NCBI GenBank assembly: GCA_030068145.1
Contig: JAPJBO010000367.1
Coordinates: 124,001 to 188,000 of the forward strand
DNA from: Diplonema papillatum
Lineage: Eukaryota; Euglenozoa; Diplonemea; Diplonemida; Diplonemidae
Direction: 5' to 3'
Length of the DNA stretch: 64,000 bases
In this document: one piece after another, positions 19,177 through 30,660 of the stretch
Position numbering within the stretch: position 1 is the stretch's first letter
Layout: each line of letters opens with the position of its first letter
Translations under genes and position numbers: made by a program
The notes under the pieces: generated by a model
What the model saw: the letters and a program-made list of their open reading frames with translations, nothing else
Database searches by the model: none
Told to the model about the DNA's origin: nothing

Positions 19177-20540
19177 CCACCCCTTTGCGCGGATTGCCCC
19201 GGCATGGACGTGGGAGCGGAACAAGACCTGGGGACTACCGACGTTTTATGCGTTGGTAGCGTGGCTGTCGGACACGCAATGGACCGAGAACGGGCAGGCG
19301 TCAATGCTAGAGCTTGCGATCGACTTTGAACTCTTCTCGGGCCTCAGCATGCCGCTGCACGGGAATGCGCCGAAGGGGGTGAGAGAACGGGGAAACGTCC
19401 TGCGCTGCATGATGGGCGCGTTGGACAAGCTGGCGGCACAGCAAGGGCTGGGAAGCTGCATGAGAGGAGAGAGGGTACGCCCGACGACGTCGCTGTCGTT
19501 CATGGGCATCTCGGGTATATCGGGTATACGGCCTAGGCCACGCTTTCGCGAGGCACACACGGGGACGATACTTGAGGAACAAGTGAAAGGAAGCGATGTA
19601 GGGACGCAGTGCCCGACGTACCCTGACTGGACGATCGGGAAAGCGGCGAGGTAGGCCCTGCCTGCACCACCACAACTGCACCCAGACCCCGTGCATATGC
19701 CGGGTGTCGGTATAGAGAAGGCACTCGTCACGTGCGCGACCCATCACAAAGGGAGTGCAGAGCACTCGTCCGAAGGGACGTTCCCACGGTAGAGATGTGC
19801 TGTCGGCACCATCACCACGCGAACGATGGGCAGCCGATCGCGGTGTGCACAGAGCACAGCACGACGAAGTGCGGCGAGTGCAAGACGGCGGCGGCGTGTT
19901 GCCGCAGCGGGCATCATGCCTGCCGCACTCATGGCAGAGGAACCTGCCAAGAGTGCAGAAGGCTCCCTACGCTGACGCAGAGGCAACCGGCGACATGTTG
20001 CCGCCGCGGCCACCACCAGTCCAACGAGCCGACAACCCCCGGACGCAACAAGAAGAAGAGGCCCTCCTCACCCACCCAGGTGGGCGTACAACGGGAAACG
20101 CCAGTAGGAAAGCGAGCGGCGCGAGCGCCGCCCGCGGCAACGAAAAAGGAGACGGCGACGACCGGACGGGCGACCAAGAGGCCGCCACCAACGCCAGGAA
20201 CCAGCGAACGACCAGCGCTGAAGAAGAGGGCGCTCGGCACCCCGAAGGAAGGCCCGATCGCCGGCCGCAAGCGGAAGAAGACGAAGGCGACCACACCCGA
20301 CTCAGGGGTGCATCGAAGGAAGAAGAAGGTACCGAGGGCAAGCAGCTCTTAGAAACGACCGGGGACCACGGGCACACCAATGCCCTCGAAAGTGGAAAAC
20401 GGGCACACCTGCCCGCCCTCGTACTCGCCGACTCAGTCTCTGGAATCGCAAGAAAGCCAAATCCCGCTAGCGCCACAAATGCTCGACCTTGACGACGCAA
20501 TGGCAGGTGACGACGTCATCCGATAACCTGACTTTCAAGG
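19177..20540 (+). mobile_element. 5'-truncated LINE-2 retrotransposon copy
   Basis: The element lies between 52-53-bp direct repeats. The open stretch 19,166-19,654 encodes a segment with ELAIDFELFSGL, which is also in ORF2 of the full-length LINE (about 12,580-12,615), placing it in the region before the RNase H domain of a related element. Downstream, 19,732-20,352 encodes a Cys/His-rich cluster (CCRHHHH, C-x2-C, CC, GHHAC, C-x2-C) and a Lys/Arg-rich tail. The two stretches are in different frames. The tail frame has a TAG at 20,350-20,352 where the copy at 1-718 reads CAG, so this copy is dead. Confidence 0.65.
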
Positions 20541-20593
20541 CAGTGCATGTTAATCCGTGTGGTTCATGTACTTAAAAGAACTCAATGCTAAAC
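20541..20593 (+). repeat. Right direct repeat of LINE-2
   Basis: Second copy of the 52-53-bp sequence at 19,124-19,176, differing at two positions, immediately after the element tail. Confidence 0.6.
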
Positions 20594-20943
20594 GAACATG
20601 ACGTGGCATAGAGAGAGTACGACAACTCTATGGCAACATAAAGTCCAGAAAATCCATGGTGAAGAAAGAACCCCAAAGATACCGTCACTAAAAGGCATGA
20701 AAAGACGCTGAAAGTAAATAATGTTGTCGACAACGAAAAGCAAAAGAATAGACCAAAACTACGCATCTCTTTCCACCTGCCTCCCATCCTCAATGGTCAA
20801 CCGGAGACTCTAAAACATTCGACCTTTAGGACCCCACCCCCTTGCCGGTCAACCGGAGACACAAATATCCCCGGCTTCTTGCAACTCGAAGAAGCAGTTT
20901 TAAAGGAAAAGAAGGCGACCGACCAACCGGGGTGCCCGCTACA

Positions 20944-23900
20944 ATGGCCGCCCGGCTAATACCGGTGCTGTCGGTCATGTGGGTGTGCGCAGACGGGGCT
21001 TCGATAGCCCTGCAGAAGACGGGGACGACGACGAGCGAGGTGGGGGACACCGTGAGGATCGGGCTGAAGGCATCGCAGCAGCCGACAGCGGATCTGACGA
21101 TCATGCTGTCAAGCTCGGCGGCGGGGGAGGGCACCTTGTCGGTTGGGCACGTCGTGATCACACCGGAGAATTGGGAGTTGGTCGCTTCGGTCATAGTGAC
21201 AGGCGTGGCGGACGGCGTCGTGGACGGGCCGCAGACCTACAACATCCTCGTCGGCCCCGTGGTGTCCAGCGACGGCAATTTCACGGCTTGGTCGGACACG
21301 ATCCAGCTGACGAACACCGACGAAAACGCGTACGAAGTCCGCTTCTCGGCCAGGGACAACCTGAAAACCGACGAAGCCAGCGGGGCGGAGGCGAAGTTCG
21401 AAGTGACGCTGGGGTCTCGCCCGTCGGCCGACGTCTCTTTCTCCCTCACCAACACAAACGAGGACTATGGAACCGTGGTCCCGGACACCATCTCCTTCAC
21501 CCCCGCGCAGTGGAACACACCGCAAGTAGTCACTGTGACCCCTGTTCCAAACGACTACGCCGAGCCCAAGGATGTGGTTTACGACATTACCACCAGCCTG
21601 ATCACTTCCACCGACACGGACTACTCGGGTATGGACCCTGGGAAAGTCACGATCACTGCTGCGGGGAACGACGACGAAGTCGGATTCGACGAGAGTCCCA
21701 TTTGCAAGCTGGTAGTGTCTATTTCCGAAACGCAAGTGATAGAGAATGAAGACACGGAGACGTTGACAGTGCAGCTCACGTCCAAGCCGCTGGCGGACGT
21801 GACCGTGTCGCTTACGGTGCCGAACGGGCAACCGGGCGTGATGGATCCTAGCACGCTGACCTTTACGGTTGCTACTTGGGATGTCGTGCAGTCTTCTACT
21901 CTAAAACCTGTGACCACCGCGACGATTGATTGTTACGCGACGTATTACATCAGCCTGAAGGCGACATCAACAGATCCAGGGTACGATGGGTATGAAGAGA
22001 CTGACGTCGCGCACGCGATGACGATTGACGACACGACGGGGTACTGCATTCACGTCTTCCCGCTGTGCCTGGATGTCACAGAAAAAGACAACTCGGTGGT
22101 CGAATTCGAAGTGTGGGCAACCGGAGCAGACCCGATACCGTCGATGACGGTGCCGCTTTCGACGTCGGATGACACGGAAGCCACCGTTTCGCCGTCCTCC
22201 GTGACGCTGGCTGGCTCGGCGAAGCAGAAGGTCAGAATCACGGCCCCGGACGACCAGCAGGATGATGGCGACCAGCCCTTCACCATCACCGTGGGCCCGA
22301 GCGAAAGCAGCGAAGCTGCGGCAAGTGACCTCATGGGTGCAGAAGTCACCGGCAGTTCCATCGACAGCCACACTTCGAGAGTCCACGTCGCCACCTCGGC
22401 GATCCTGGTAAACGAGGCCGGCTCGACATCAGGTACCACTGCGTTCGCACTCTCGACGATCCCGTACGAAGACGTAACGGTCAACTGCGAGGGCAGAACG
22501 ATGAGCAACGGCCCGGCACCGGACTTCCTCGTGAGGATGACTCTGAGCGCCGCGTCCTTTACTTTCACGGCTGCAAACTGGAACGTGCCGCAAACCCTCA
22601 CGTTGACCGCCATCGACAACCTCATAGACGACAACGACAAGGCTTACTACATCGTTTGCGATGGCACTTCGACGGACGCTAACTACGAAGGAACGCGAGG
22701 TATAGTGAAAGCAGACGTTATTAACGACGACACCGCGGGTGTTACCATCGTCATGGATCCCAGCGACACGGATCCGTTCGAACTCGAAGAGGTCGGCACC
22801 ACTTCAGTCACCGCGGCGGTCTCATTAACCTCGGAGCCCCTCGGCAACGTTGCCGTCACCTTCCAGCTTCCGGAGACGGGGATCCCGTACACAGGCGTCC
22901 TCCACGAAATCCTCCAGCGGGAGCTCACGGTCTCGGCCCCGAATTTGACTTTCACGGCCGCGAACTGGGACACCCCGCAGACGCTGACCATCATGGCAGC
23001 CGACGATTCTCTCGCGGACGGGCTTGCTACGTTGCCTTGCCAGTTCGTGGTATCGACGGACGACGTCGCCGAGAACACGAAGTACGGCACGGCCGCTGCG
23101 GCCGCGTACGACGACGTTAAAAAAGTGTACACTTTCACGGTCGCGGATGACGACCAGGCGGGCGTCACGGTGCAAGCCGTCGACGGCAGCCTGCCGCCGT
23201 TTAAAACCGAGGAGGCGAACGCCGGCGGAATCGTGCTGACGGTCGCGCTGGCTTCGGAGCCGATGTGCGGGTGGAGCTTGGACGCGCTGACCGTCGGCAA
23301 CGTGACGGAGCTGAAAATGACGGTCGCGTCGAGCGACGGGAACGAGGGCGTCGTGACCGGGGTGCCGGCTGCGGGCTTCACGTTCACCCGGGGCGATTGG
23401 AACGTTCCGAAGACTTTTACCGTCACTGGCGTTGACGACGAGTCTAGCGATCCGAGCCCGTTGGCGCCGTACACGATCGACTTCGAAGTAACTGATTCGT
23501 GCTACACACCGCCGATTCCTTACATTGCGACAGTCCCGGCACCGGCTGACGCATACCTGAATCATAAGGTTTCGGTGCAAATGGTCAACGCCGACAACGA
23601 CGTGGTCGGCGTTTTTGTGAAGGTCAACGGCCTGCCCGAGACATCCGAGGACGGCCTGTCTTGCGTGCTGACCCTTTCGGTCGGCTCGCAGCCGGTCCCG
23701 TCTGCCACCATTACGGTGACGGTGTCGGACGCCAACGAAGCGTCGCTGTCGTCGGCGTCGTTCACGATCACGCAGGACGACTACAAAACCCCGCGCACCG
23801 TGACCGTGGAAGGGGTCGACGATGAGCTCGCTGACGGGGATGCCAACTACACTGTCAGCTTCACAGCCACGACTTCGGCCGACGCAGCGTATGCTGCGTT

Positions 23901-26900
23901 GCCGGTGACGGAGGTCAAGCTGGTCAACCGGGACAATGACAAGGCCGGCATTTCGATGACGCCGTCGCACGGCATCTCGACCCACGAGGGGACTGGCCAC
24001 CCTCCAGCGGAGGTGACCGTTCGTCTCACAGCCCAGCCTGAGCAAGACATCAGCATCACCCAAATCAAGTCGAACAACACCGACGAAGCTGTCGTCGTGG
24101 GCCCAACCGAGATGCTGTTCACGCCTGGCAACTGGCGGACGGCGCAGACGGTGACCGTCAACGGGGTTGACGACGATTACGACGACGGCGACGCGCCATT
24201 CCGCATCACGATGGAGCTCGCCGCCTCTGGAGACCCCGTCTACGCTGAATTCGAAGGCACGCACACAGTCGCTGAAGGGCTCAACATCGACGATGACCAA
24301 GTCGGTATCACCATCTTCCCGGCCTCCGGCTTGGTCACGACCGAGCCAGGAGGCAGCGACACCTTCACCGTGACCCTCTCCGCAAAGCCGTCGGGTTCTG
24401 TCTCTTTCGACGTTTTCTCCAGCGACACATCGGAAGGTCTGCTGCTTTTGGTGTTAAACAATGCATTGTTGGTCCTACGAGCGTAGCCCACATGAAACCC
24501 ACCAAGCAGGCGAGTTCCGCTCGTGCACATAAACAATCTTCCACCCCCCTTCGTGGAAAACAGCGGATGCGCATCTGTTTTGCAGGAAATACTTGAGGAG
24601 ACTGCCAGTTGCGAAATCTCAAAGGAGGTAAATGTGCTGTAGCCCACACGAAACACAGGTGAATCTGGGTTTAGTGGCGGGCGTAAGCGTTTCTCAACGA
24701 AAAAGATCCACGTTGTACTTGTATTGTTTTCTCCCCCTCTCGCCTCCGTCGAAATGAGCACAAGGCAGTCCTCGAGTTTTTCCGCCAAGAGCTGAGGATC
24801 AACTATTCTCGGATCTTCAACGTGCCCAAAAAACACGCTTTTTTTAGTACTAACAATCTTGCGGGTGCCCTTCAATGTATTGTGCAGGCTAAAAAGACGT
24901 AGGCAGCGTGTTTTGGTGGTTCATCAGAATTCCTTCTTTGAATATACACGGGTAAATAAGTGGGAAAAACGATCAACCGGCAACGAAGCGCCTGTCTTTT
25001 TTTTTGTATAAGCACCTGCTTTGGCCCTCTAGCCTCCGTCGCAATGAACACAAGGCAGTCCCCCGAGAATTTCCGCCAAGAGCTGTGGATCAACTATTCT
25101 CGGATCTTCAACGTGTCCAATAAACACGCTTTTTTCTTTTTAGCCACATGCAAATTGCATTGCAATGTGTGAGGAAACTGAACCGCCCAAGCAGGACCTT
25201 CTGATCATGATCATTTGCCAAATTTGCCAACCACGTCCAGGATTTGGGCTCAGGGTAGTGCAGTCAACGAAAACTCTAGTTTCCCTTTTCTACTTTCTCC
25301 TACTCTCGCGGTGTGCGGTTTTTGCCTTCCACCGTAAAGATAGGGTTGTACTCGATGGAACTTCCACAGGTCTGGTGACGCCCACGAGTTTGTCGTTCAG
25401 CGTTGCGGGGTGGGATGTGCCGGCAACTCTGACGGTTACCGGGGTTGACGACGACTTCTACGACCGTGACCAGTTGTACACGGTGCGGTTCACGAACGTC
25501 GCTTCGTCGGACCCCGAGTACGCTGGGTACAAATTCGAGAAGTACGTGATGGTAATGAACATGGACAACGACACCTCGCCGTGCAAGAACTTTGGGGGCC
25601 AGTGCGCGGATGAAGCGTGCGACGTGTGCTGCAGCGCGACGTGCGGCGTCGAGTGTTCGCCTTTCGACTGTACGGACGAGGAGGACGAGTGTTGTGGGCG
25701 GACGATCGAGAAGAACGTGAAGGGCGGGTTTGGCCTGTGCTACGAGACGCTTCAGGCGCCGTGCGTTGTGCACAAGGTGCCGACTCCGTGCGACGCGTAC
25801 GGCGGGGTCTGCTCGGACAACACTTGCACAACGTGCTGCGAGTTGTCCTGCGGTGACTTGTGCGGCGCTCCGAATTGCGCGGACGGCGGCGCCAGCAAGT
25901 GCTGCCCCGACGTCATCGGGAAGAACGCGACGGCCTGCTCGATGGCCGCCGGGGCGCCGTGCCAGCGGCCCAACCCTTGCGGGGCCTTCGGCGGGATCTG
26001 CCGCGACGCTACCTGCAGTGAGTGCTGCGCGGGGACCTGCGGCGCGTGTGGAGGGACGGCCTGCGCCGAGGGGGACGCGTGCTGCGACGCGAAGATCAGC
26101 GGTGGGCAGCTGTGCGGGGCCGGGGCCACGGCGCCGTGCGTCCGGGTCGACAAGTGCACCGAGTACGGCGGCGTCTGCGGCGACGACGACTGCAGCTCGT
26201 GCTGCACGGCAGGCTGCCCGTCGTGCACCACCACCGTCGAGGGCGTGTCGTGCATGTCGAGCGCGGCCGAAGAGTGCTGCCCGCTCGCCATCAGCTACAA
26301 CGCCCGCTTCTGCGGCCCCAACACGCCCGCCCCGTGCCTGCGCGGTATGCCTCGCAGAAGAAGAAGAGAGGAGAAACAAAAAAGAAAAAGAAAAAAGGCC
26401 GCACCGGGTTCCAGGAAGCGTGATAGTCAAACACAGCTTGCAAAGCTTGAGGGCAAAGGCGGCACAGTGAGTGCTACAACCCCGTCCGCTCTGCCCTGTG
26501 GCTGACCGTGTCTACTGTTCAGCGCACGCGCCATGCCCGAAGGTGGCCACGCCTTGATGCTTTAGTTTGGGAAATCGGTAGCCACTTGACCTGTAGGCCC
26601 GTACTGCAGTACCGCCGAACACATGAAGCTTGGCTCCCGTGCATTCCGAAGAAGACTAGATGCTTGCATTAAACATACATGAGAGACAAGATTCTGCCTG
26701 AGCGACGTGGGGGCGGTTGAGGGGTGGTGGTAGCGCGCTACTTGGCCAGCACGAAGCAGTCGTTTTTACCGCGGCTTCACCCTTGGACGCACAGTGTCCT
26801 CCAGCTGGTTCTGATTCCTTCGGCGCATTGTCTCCCGTCCGTAACGAGTTACACTGAGGTCTCGCCCCCCGGGAATGGTCGTTCCTGGTCGGGATTTCGC

Positions 26901-29900
26901 TCACGCAGTTTAAACAATCCTTCAACTCAGTGGTGGCAAGCACCACGCGCTCTTCATACCCAAGAAATATGCAACCAGCAGCTCAGTTAAGATATTGATC
27001 ACACCACAAACAGTATCGAAATGTAAGGCGTACGACGGCATTTGCAAAGACGAAGCTTGCACAGTGTGCTGCATTGCCGGAACGTGTGGCTCCTGCGGCC
27101 ACGGACACTGCAACCCGAACGCCATTCGTCCGTTCGATGATGAGTGCTGCGACGTGGACATCGTCCAAGTGAAGGACTACTGCAGCGACACTGTCTCTGC
27201 ACCCTGCATCCGCAGTATGCTTCCGTCTATTGTCATTAGAAACCTTCAACCACCCCAAAAAGGACAGGCTCTTCTTTTGGGAAGCGGGTGCTCGTCCATG
27301 TAGTTCGCGCACACTATCACAATGCTCAACAAGAGATAACCAACGAGAGACGCCAGCCGGCAGTGTTCAACACGCAACTCCAAGCGTCAGCACACGAGTG
27401 CACAGCCAAGAACATGAAGCATTTTCAGAAAAGCTGCGAGGAGTGGGAACGTCTCGCAGAGGACAGGAACTGCAATCGTACAGCCAAAGACCTTTGTGGC
27501 TGGTGTGGTATGGTAGTGAGCCGATGCCTCTCATCTCACCTTTAAAACACGGCTGAGTCACGCATGCTCTTGACAGACGCTAGCGTCCGACATTTCGCAC
27601 GCGCGTCGCAGTCGTTCGGTGGTATTGACAAGGGGTTTCATCGGACACTCGGATGAGCTTCGTTCCCTGCCCTGGGAGGTCTGCTTGGCTGCCTTCAGGT
27701 TGCGTTTCCGTGTTGGCGTTGTTGCTTCGCTTGCCCAAGACCTTCGTGACGAGTGTGGGAAATAATTGGGGTGCAAAACTGCAGGCTGGTGAGCTTAAGA
27801 AGGCAAAGAAGAGGGCAGCAACAGCGCCACCTATCTGTACACCCACACGGGATTGTCGTAAAAAAAAAACACAAAAAGGACTTCCAAACGAACTCTTTCA
27901 CTCTGAAAAATATCAACCTGCCCACAGTCGACAAGTGCGCTCGGTACGGCGGTATTTGTGCTGATGAAGCCTGCGCCACGTGTTGCCCGAAGAGCTGCGG
28001 TGAATGCAGCAAAGCGGAGGACGGCATCGACCAGGCGTGCGCCGGCTCCAAGTCGCAGAGCTGCTGCGAGCAAAATCTGCTGCAGAGCGCCCCTTCGTGC
28101 TCTGAGTCGGGCACGGCGCCGTGCGTCCGATGTATGCGCAACATTTCTTTTTTGTGTAAGCACCTGCTTTGTAGGAAATGCTTGAGGAGACTGCCAGTTG
28201 CGAAAGATCAAAGGAGGTGAATGTGTTGTAGCCCACACGAAACACAGGTAAATCTGGGTTTAGCGGCGGGCGTAAGCGTTCAACAAAAAACGACCCACTT
28301 TGTAGTTGTATTGTTTATTCCCCCTCTAGCCTCCGTCGAAATGAGCACAAGGCAGTCCCTCGAGTATTTCCTCTCGAGACATAGCAATGTGTGCCATCGG
28401 TTCAGTTTACACACCTGTGCTCCACATGGAGATCCCGAACACGAGCCAACCGGGCGAAAGGAAAGACAGCTAGCCACGGATTGTTGGTACTAAAAGTCGT
28501 AGTTGAAGCGTACGCAACATGACTACGGAAAACGTAGAAGAGGTCAAATGTTGCGATCCAAGCTCTGTCCACGTGCGTAAAGAAACCTGGCACGAACCCG
28601 GCCCGGCGCAAACTCGGGAGAATCTTGAATCTAATCGCGCCGAATATATTCACTCTAAAACTCCTCTCCTCACCAGCTGCGGCATGCGCGCCGTTCGGCG
28701 GAATCTGCGAGGACGACGCGTGCGAAGCCTGCTGCGCTGCCACGTGCACCAGGTGCGGCGGCGAGTTGTGCGAGCTGGAAGGCACCGCCTCCGAGTGCTG
28801 CCCGGAGGCCATCCTCGCCAGCTCACCCGTCTGCGACGACGCCGCCAGCGCCCCGTGTGTTAGAGGTATGACCTTTCCCTGCGAAGCCGGGATTTCAATT
28901 CAAACTGCAACTACGAGCAACACTACAATGAGCCGGTCCATCCCCTCTTGATAGACCGTTATAGTTCGAATAATACAGCACCGGGCAATTGGATGCAGCG
29001 GGGATGGACCTGATAGACCGTGGTGGACCGTGATTCACTTTGATAAACAGCGGCAGGCACTTCGATGCAGTTTCAAAAGATAGGGACGGACCGGCTCATA
29101 CAAGATCCACCCAGTATGCACTGCAGGGAGAAGGTGTTGTTCATGGTGCGTTGCACCTCGCATTTCTTTCGTATAAACTAAGAACGAAAGACAGCGCTGG
29201 CAACGTGTTTGGGAGAAGAAAACGTAGACGATCACTACTCTCGTCGGCGGCTTTAGATTTACATCTGAATGACACCTCAGCACGAATCAAGTTGTCGACA
29301 ACTAACAAGTAAAAGAGTAAAACAAAACTATGCATCTCTTTACGCCACCACCACGACCACCCACAGTGAACAAGTGCGAGGCGCAGGGGGGAGTGTGCAA
29401 CGACGAAAGTTGCACGGCTTGCTGCGACGCCGGCTGCGAGTACTGCGGCGGGCCCATGTGCGTTTGGGACGAGCTGGGCAGGGACAAGTGCTGCCCGGAG
29501 ACGTTCGCGAACTCGTGCGCGGCGGCCGGCGCGCCGTGCGTGCGGAGCGACGCGGCGGAGAAGTGCGCGCCGTTCGGCGGCCGGTGCAAGGACGAGGACT
29601 GCGTCGTCTGCTGCGACGCCCGCTGCGGCACCTGCGGCGGGAACCTCTGCGACGAGGATCCTTTGGGCGCCGAGCTGTGCTGCCCGAGTGCGATCTTGCG
29701 GGCCGGGGCGAAGCCGTGCACCGGCAACGCCGCGCCGTGCATCCGCGTCGAAACGTGCGAGCCCATGGGCGGCGTCTGCAATGATGCGGCGTGCTCGACG
29801 TGCTGCGCGAAGGGCTGCGGCGTATGCGGGGGGAGAGACTGCGAATCGGACCCCCTTTCGCAGGACAAGTGCTGCCCGGACGCCATCCTCGGGGTGCAGC

Positions 29901-30496
29901 CGATGTGCGACGACGGCAACGCCGCGCCGTGTACTCGGTTCGCCCCGGACAACGACGATGCCGACGACGAGGAGTTCCCGGGCTGGGCTGTTGCGCTGAT
30001 CGTTCTGCTCCTACTCAGCGTCGTCTGCCTGATTGTGTTCATGATGTGGCGGTCGAAGAAGTCGAAGGGCGGAAATGACGACGACGACGATGATGGTTTC
30101 AAGAAGTACCGGAAAGCCAGCGACGGGGAGGACCACGAAGAGATGGCGACGACCATCGTGAAGGAAGACGACATCTTCAGCGAGCGCGAGCCGCAGCTGT
30201 CGATCCAATCGCCCGTCAGCGAAACGCAAGAGCGCTCCACGCCGCCGTCGTTCCCGTCGACCACGAAGCGTGACGACCACCACTTGGGCTCCTCCATCGG
30301 CGCCCTGAACCGCTCCACCACTTCGACCGGCTCCCACATGGCCCCTCGAACCCCAACCAGCCCCTTGACCCCTGGCGGCCGGACCGCGCCCCCGCGCCGA
30401 GGCCGACGCGGGGCGCCTTCGGCCGCCAAGGCTCCTCCAGCAGCAGTGCCCATAGCAGCAGCAGCAGCCGAGATTGACGAGTCTGCCGAGATTTAA
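20944..30496 (+). CDS. Giant surface protein: Calx-beta-like repeats, 12-Cys modules, membrane helix, cytoplasmic tail (six exons)
   Basis: Exons 20944-24436, 25370-26344, 27014-27214, 27928-28131, 28677-28865 and 29367-30496 join in frame to 6,192 nt (2,063 residues). All five introns are phase 1 and exons 2-5 are multiples of 3. Start ATG 20944 gives a signal peptide (MAARLIPVLSVMWVCADGAS). About ten beta-sandwich repeats follow, each with an (F/V)T..xW..PqTvTVtgvDD...DGD..Y signature like Calx-beta domains. Then come ten modules of about 60 residues with 12 Cys (C..GGxC.D..C..CC...C..C...C...CC...C...PC). A 22-residue membrane helix (WAVALIVLLLLSVV..., 29,984-30,048), an acidic stretch and a Ser/Pro/Ala-rich tail complete it. 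The role is probably adhesion or cell-surface/Ca2+-linked; that is inference. Intron 1 has a GTCTGC donor; the others are GTATGC/GTATGA. Confidence 0.87.
24437..25369 (+). repeat. Intron 1 of the giant gene, filled with repeat families C, A, D, A, B
   Basis: Order: C (24,452-24,535; AACAATGCATTGTT palindrome), A (24,580-24,800), D (24,845-24,995; TACTAAC box), partial A (25,005-25,100), B (25,144-25,330), all sense. The intron is flanked by a 7-bp direct repeat, AGGTCTG, at 24,435-24,441 and 25,368-25,374, and it interrupts the last Calx-beta-like repeat. Confidence 0.85.
26345..27013 (+). repeat. Intron 2 of the giant gene with family E copy
   Basis: Family E (about 26,355-26,640) begins within 15 nt of the donor GTATGC, with AAGAAGAAGA, AACACAGCTTGCAAAGCTTG and CTGCAGTACCGCCGAACAC. 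Other sense copies: 31,735-31,990, 33,935-34,140 and 60,425-60,695. The rest of the intron (26,650-27,010) shows nothing I recognise. Confidence 0.75.
27288..27508 (+). pseudogene. Possible decayed Cys-rich (PSI-like) exon cut by a LINE insertion
   Basis: In intron 3, the + frame reads about 70 protein-like residues with Cys spacing C...C-x10-C-x7-CGWC (ending DLCGWCG), reminiscent of PSI domains. The reading ends at the insertion point of the LINE fragment. No good splice sites were pinned down, so this may be a relic exon of the giant gene or chance. Confidence 0.25.
27509..27733 (-). mobile_element. 5'-truncated LINE copy, minus strand
   Basis: Reverse complement of the last 250 bp or so of the LINE at 6.3-13.9 kb (end of ORF2 and 3' UTR), a few per cent diverged and with a 21-bp internal deletion around the ORF2 stop. 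It is flanked by a degenerate 25-bp direct repeat at 27,484-27,508 and 27,734-27,758 (CC[A/C]AAGACCTT...GTGTGG, 20 of 25 identical), taken as the target duplication. Confidence 0.9.
28132..28676 (+). repeat. Intron 4 of the giant gene with family A and C copies
   Basis: Family A (28,150-28,372) starts about 18 nt after the GTATGC donor. A short family C-like piece (TTGGTACTAAAAGTCGTAGT) is at about 28,484-28,515. TATTCACTCTAAAACTCC, a motif shared with 4,090, 34,327, 36,670, 37,998 and 52,112, precedes the acceptor. Confidence 0.75.
28866..29366. other. Intron 5 of the giant gene
   Basis: Donor GTATGA, acceptor CCACCCACAG. It contains short GATAGACCGT and GGACCGTGATT motifs, and near its end a stretch (29,290-29,340) resembling 20,720-20,775. 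No gene seen. Confidence 0.5.
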
Positions 30497-30504
30497 GCGC
30501 GCGT

Positions 30505-30660
30505 TTTTTGTTTTGTAAAAGCACCTGCTTTGTAGGAAATGCTTTTGAGGAGGCTGCCAGCTGCAAAAGATCAAAGGAGATAAATGCGCTGTAGCCCACA
30601 CGAAACACAGGTGAATCTGGGTTCAGTGGCGGGCGTACGCGTTCAACAAACGCAAATGCG
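30505..30660 (+). repeat. Family A copy in the 3' flank of the giant gene
   Basis: Begins 10 nt after the stop codon (TTTTGTAAAAGCACCTGC) and covers the 5' two-thirds of family A up to GGGCGTACGCGTTCAACAAA. Confidence 0.75.

Noticed and set aside
22825-24300. 491-codon minus-strand frame
   Set aside because: Mirror of the GC-rich Calx-beta-like exon; Arg/Val/Asp-rich shadow translation with no motifs.
25300-26430. 376-codon minus-strand frame over the Cys-rich exon
   Set aside because: Antisense shadow of the Cys modules.
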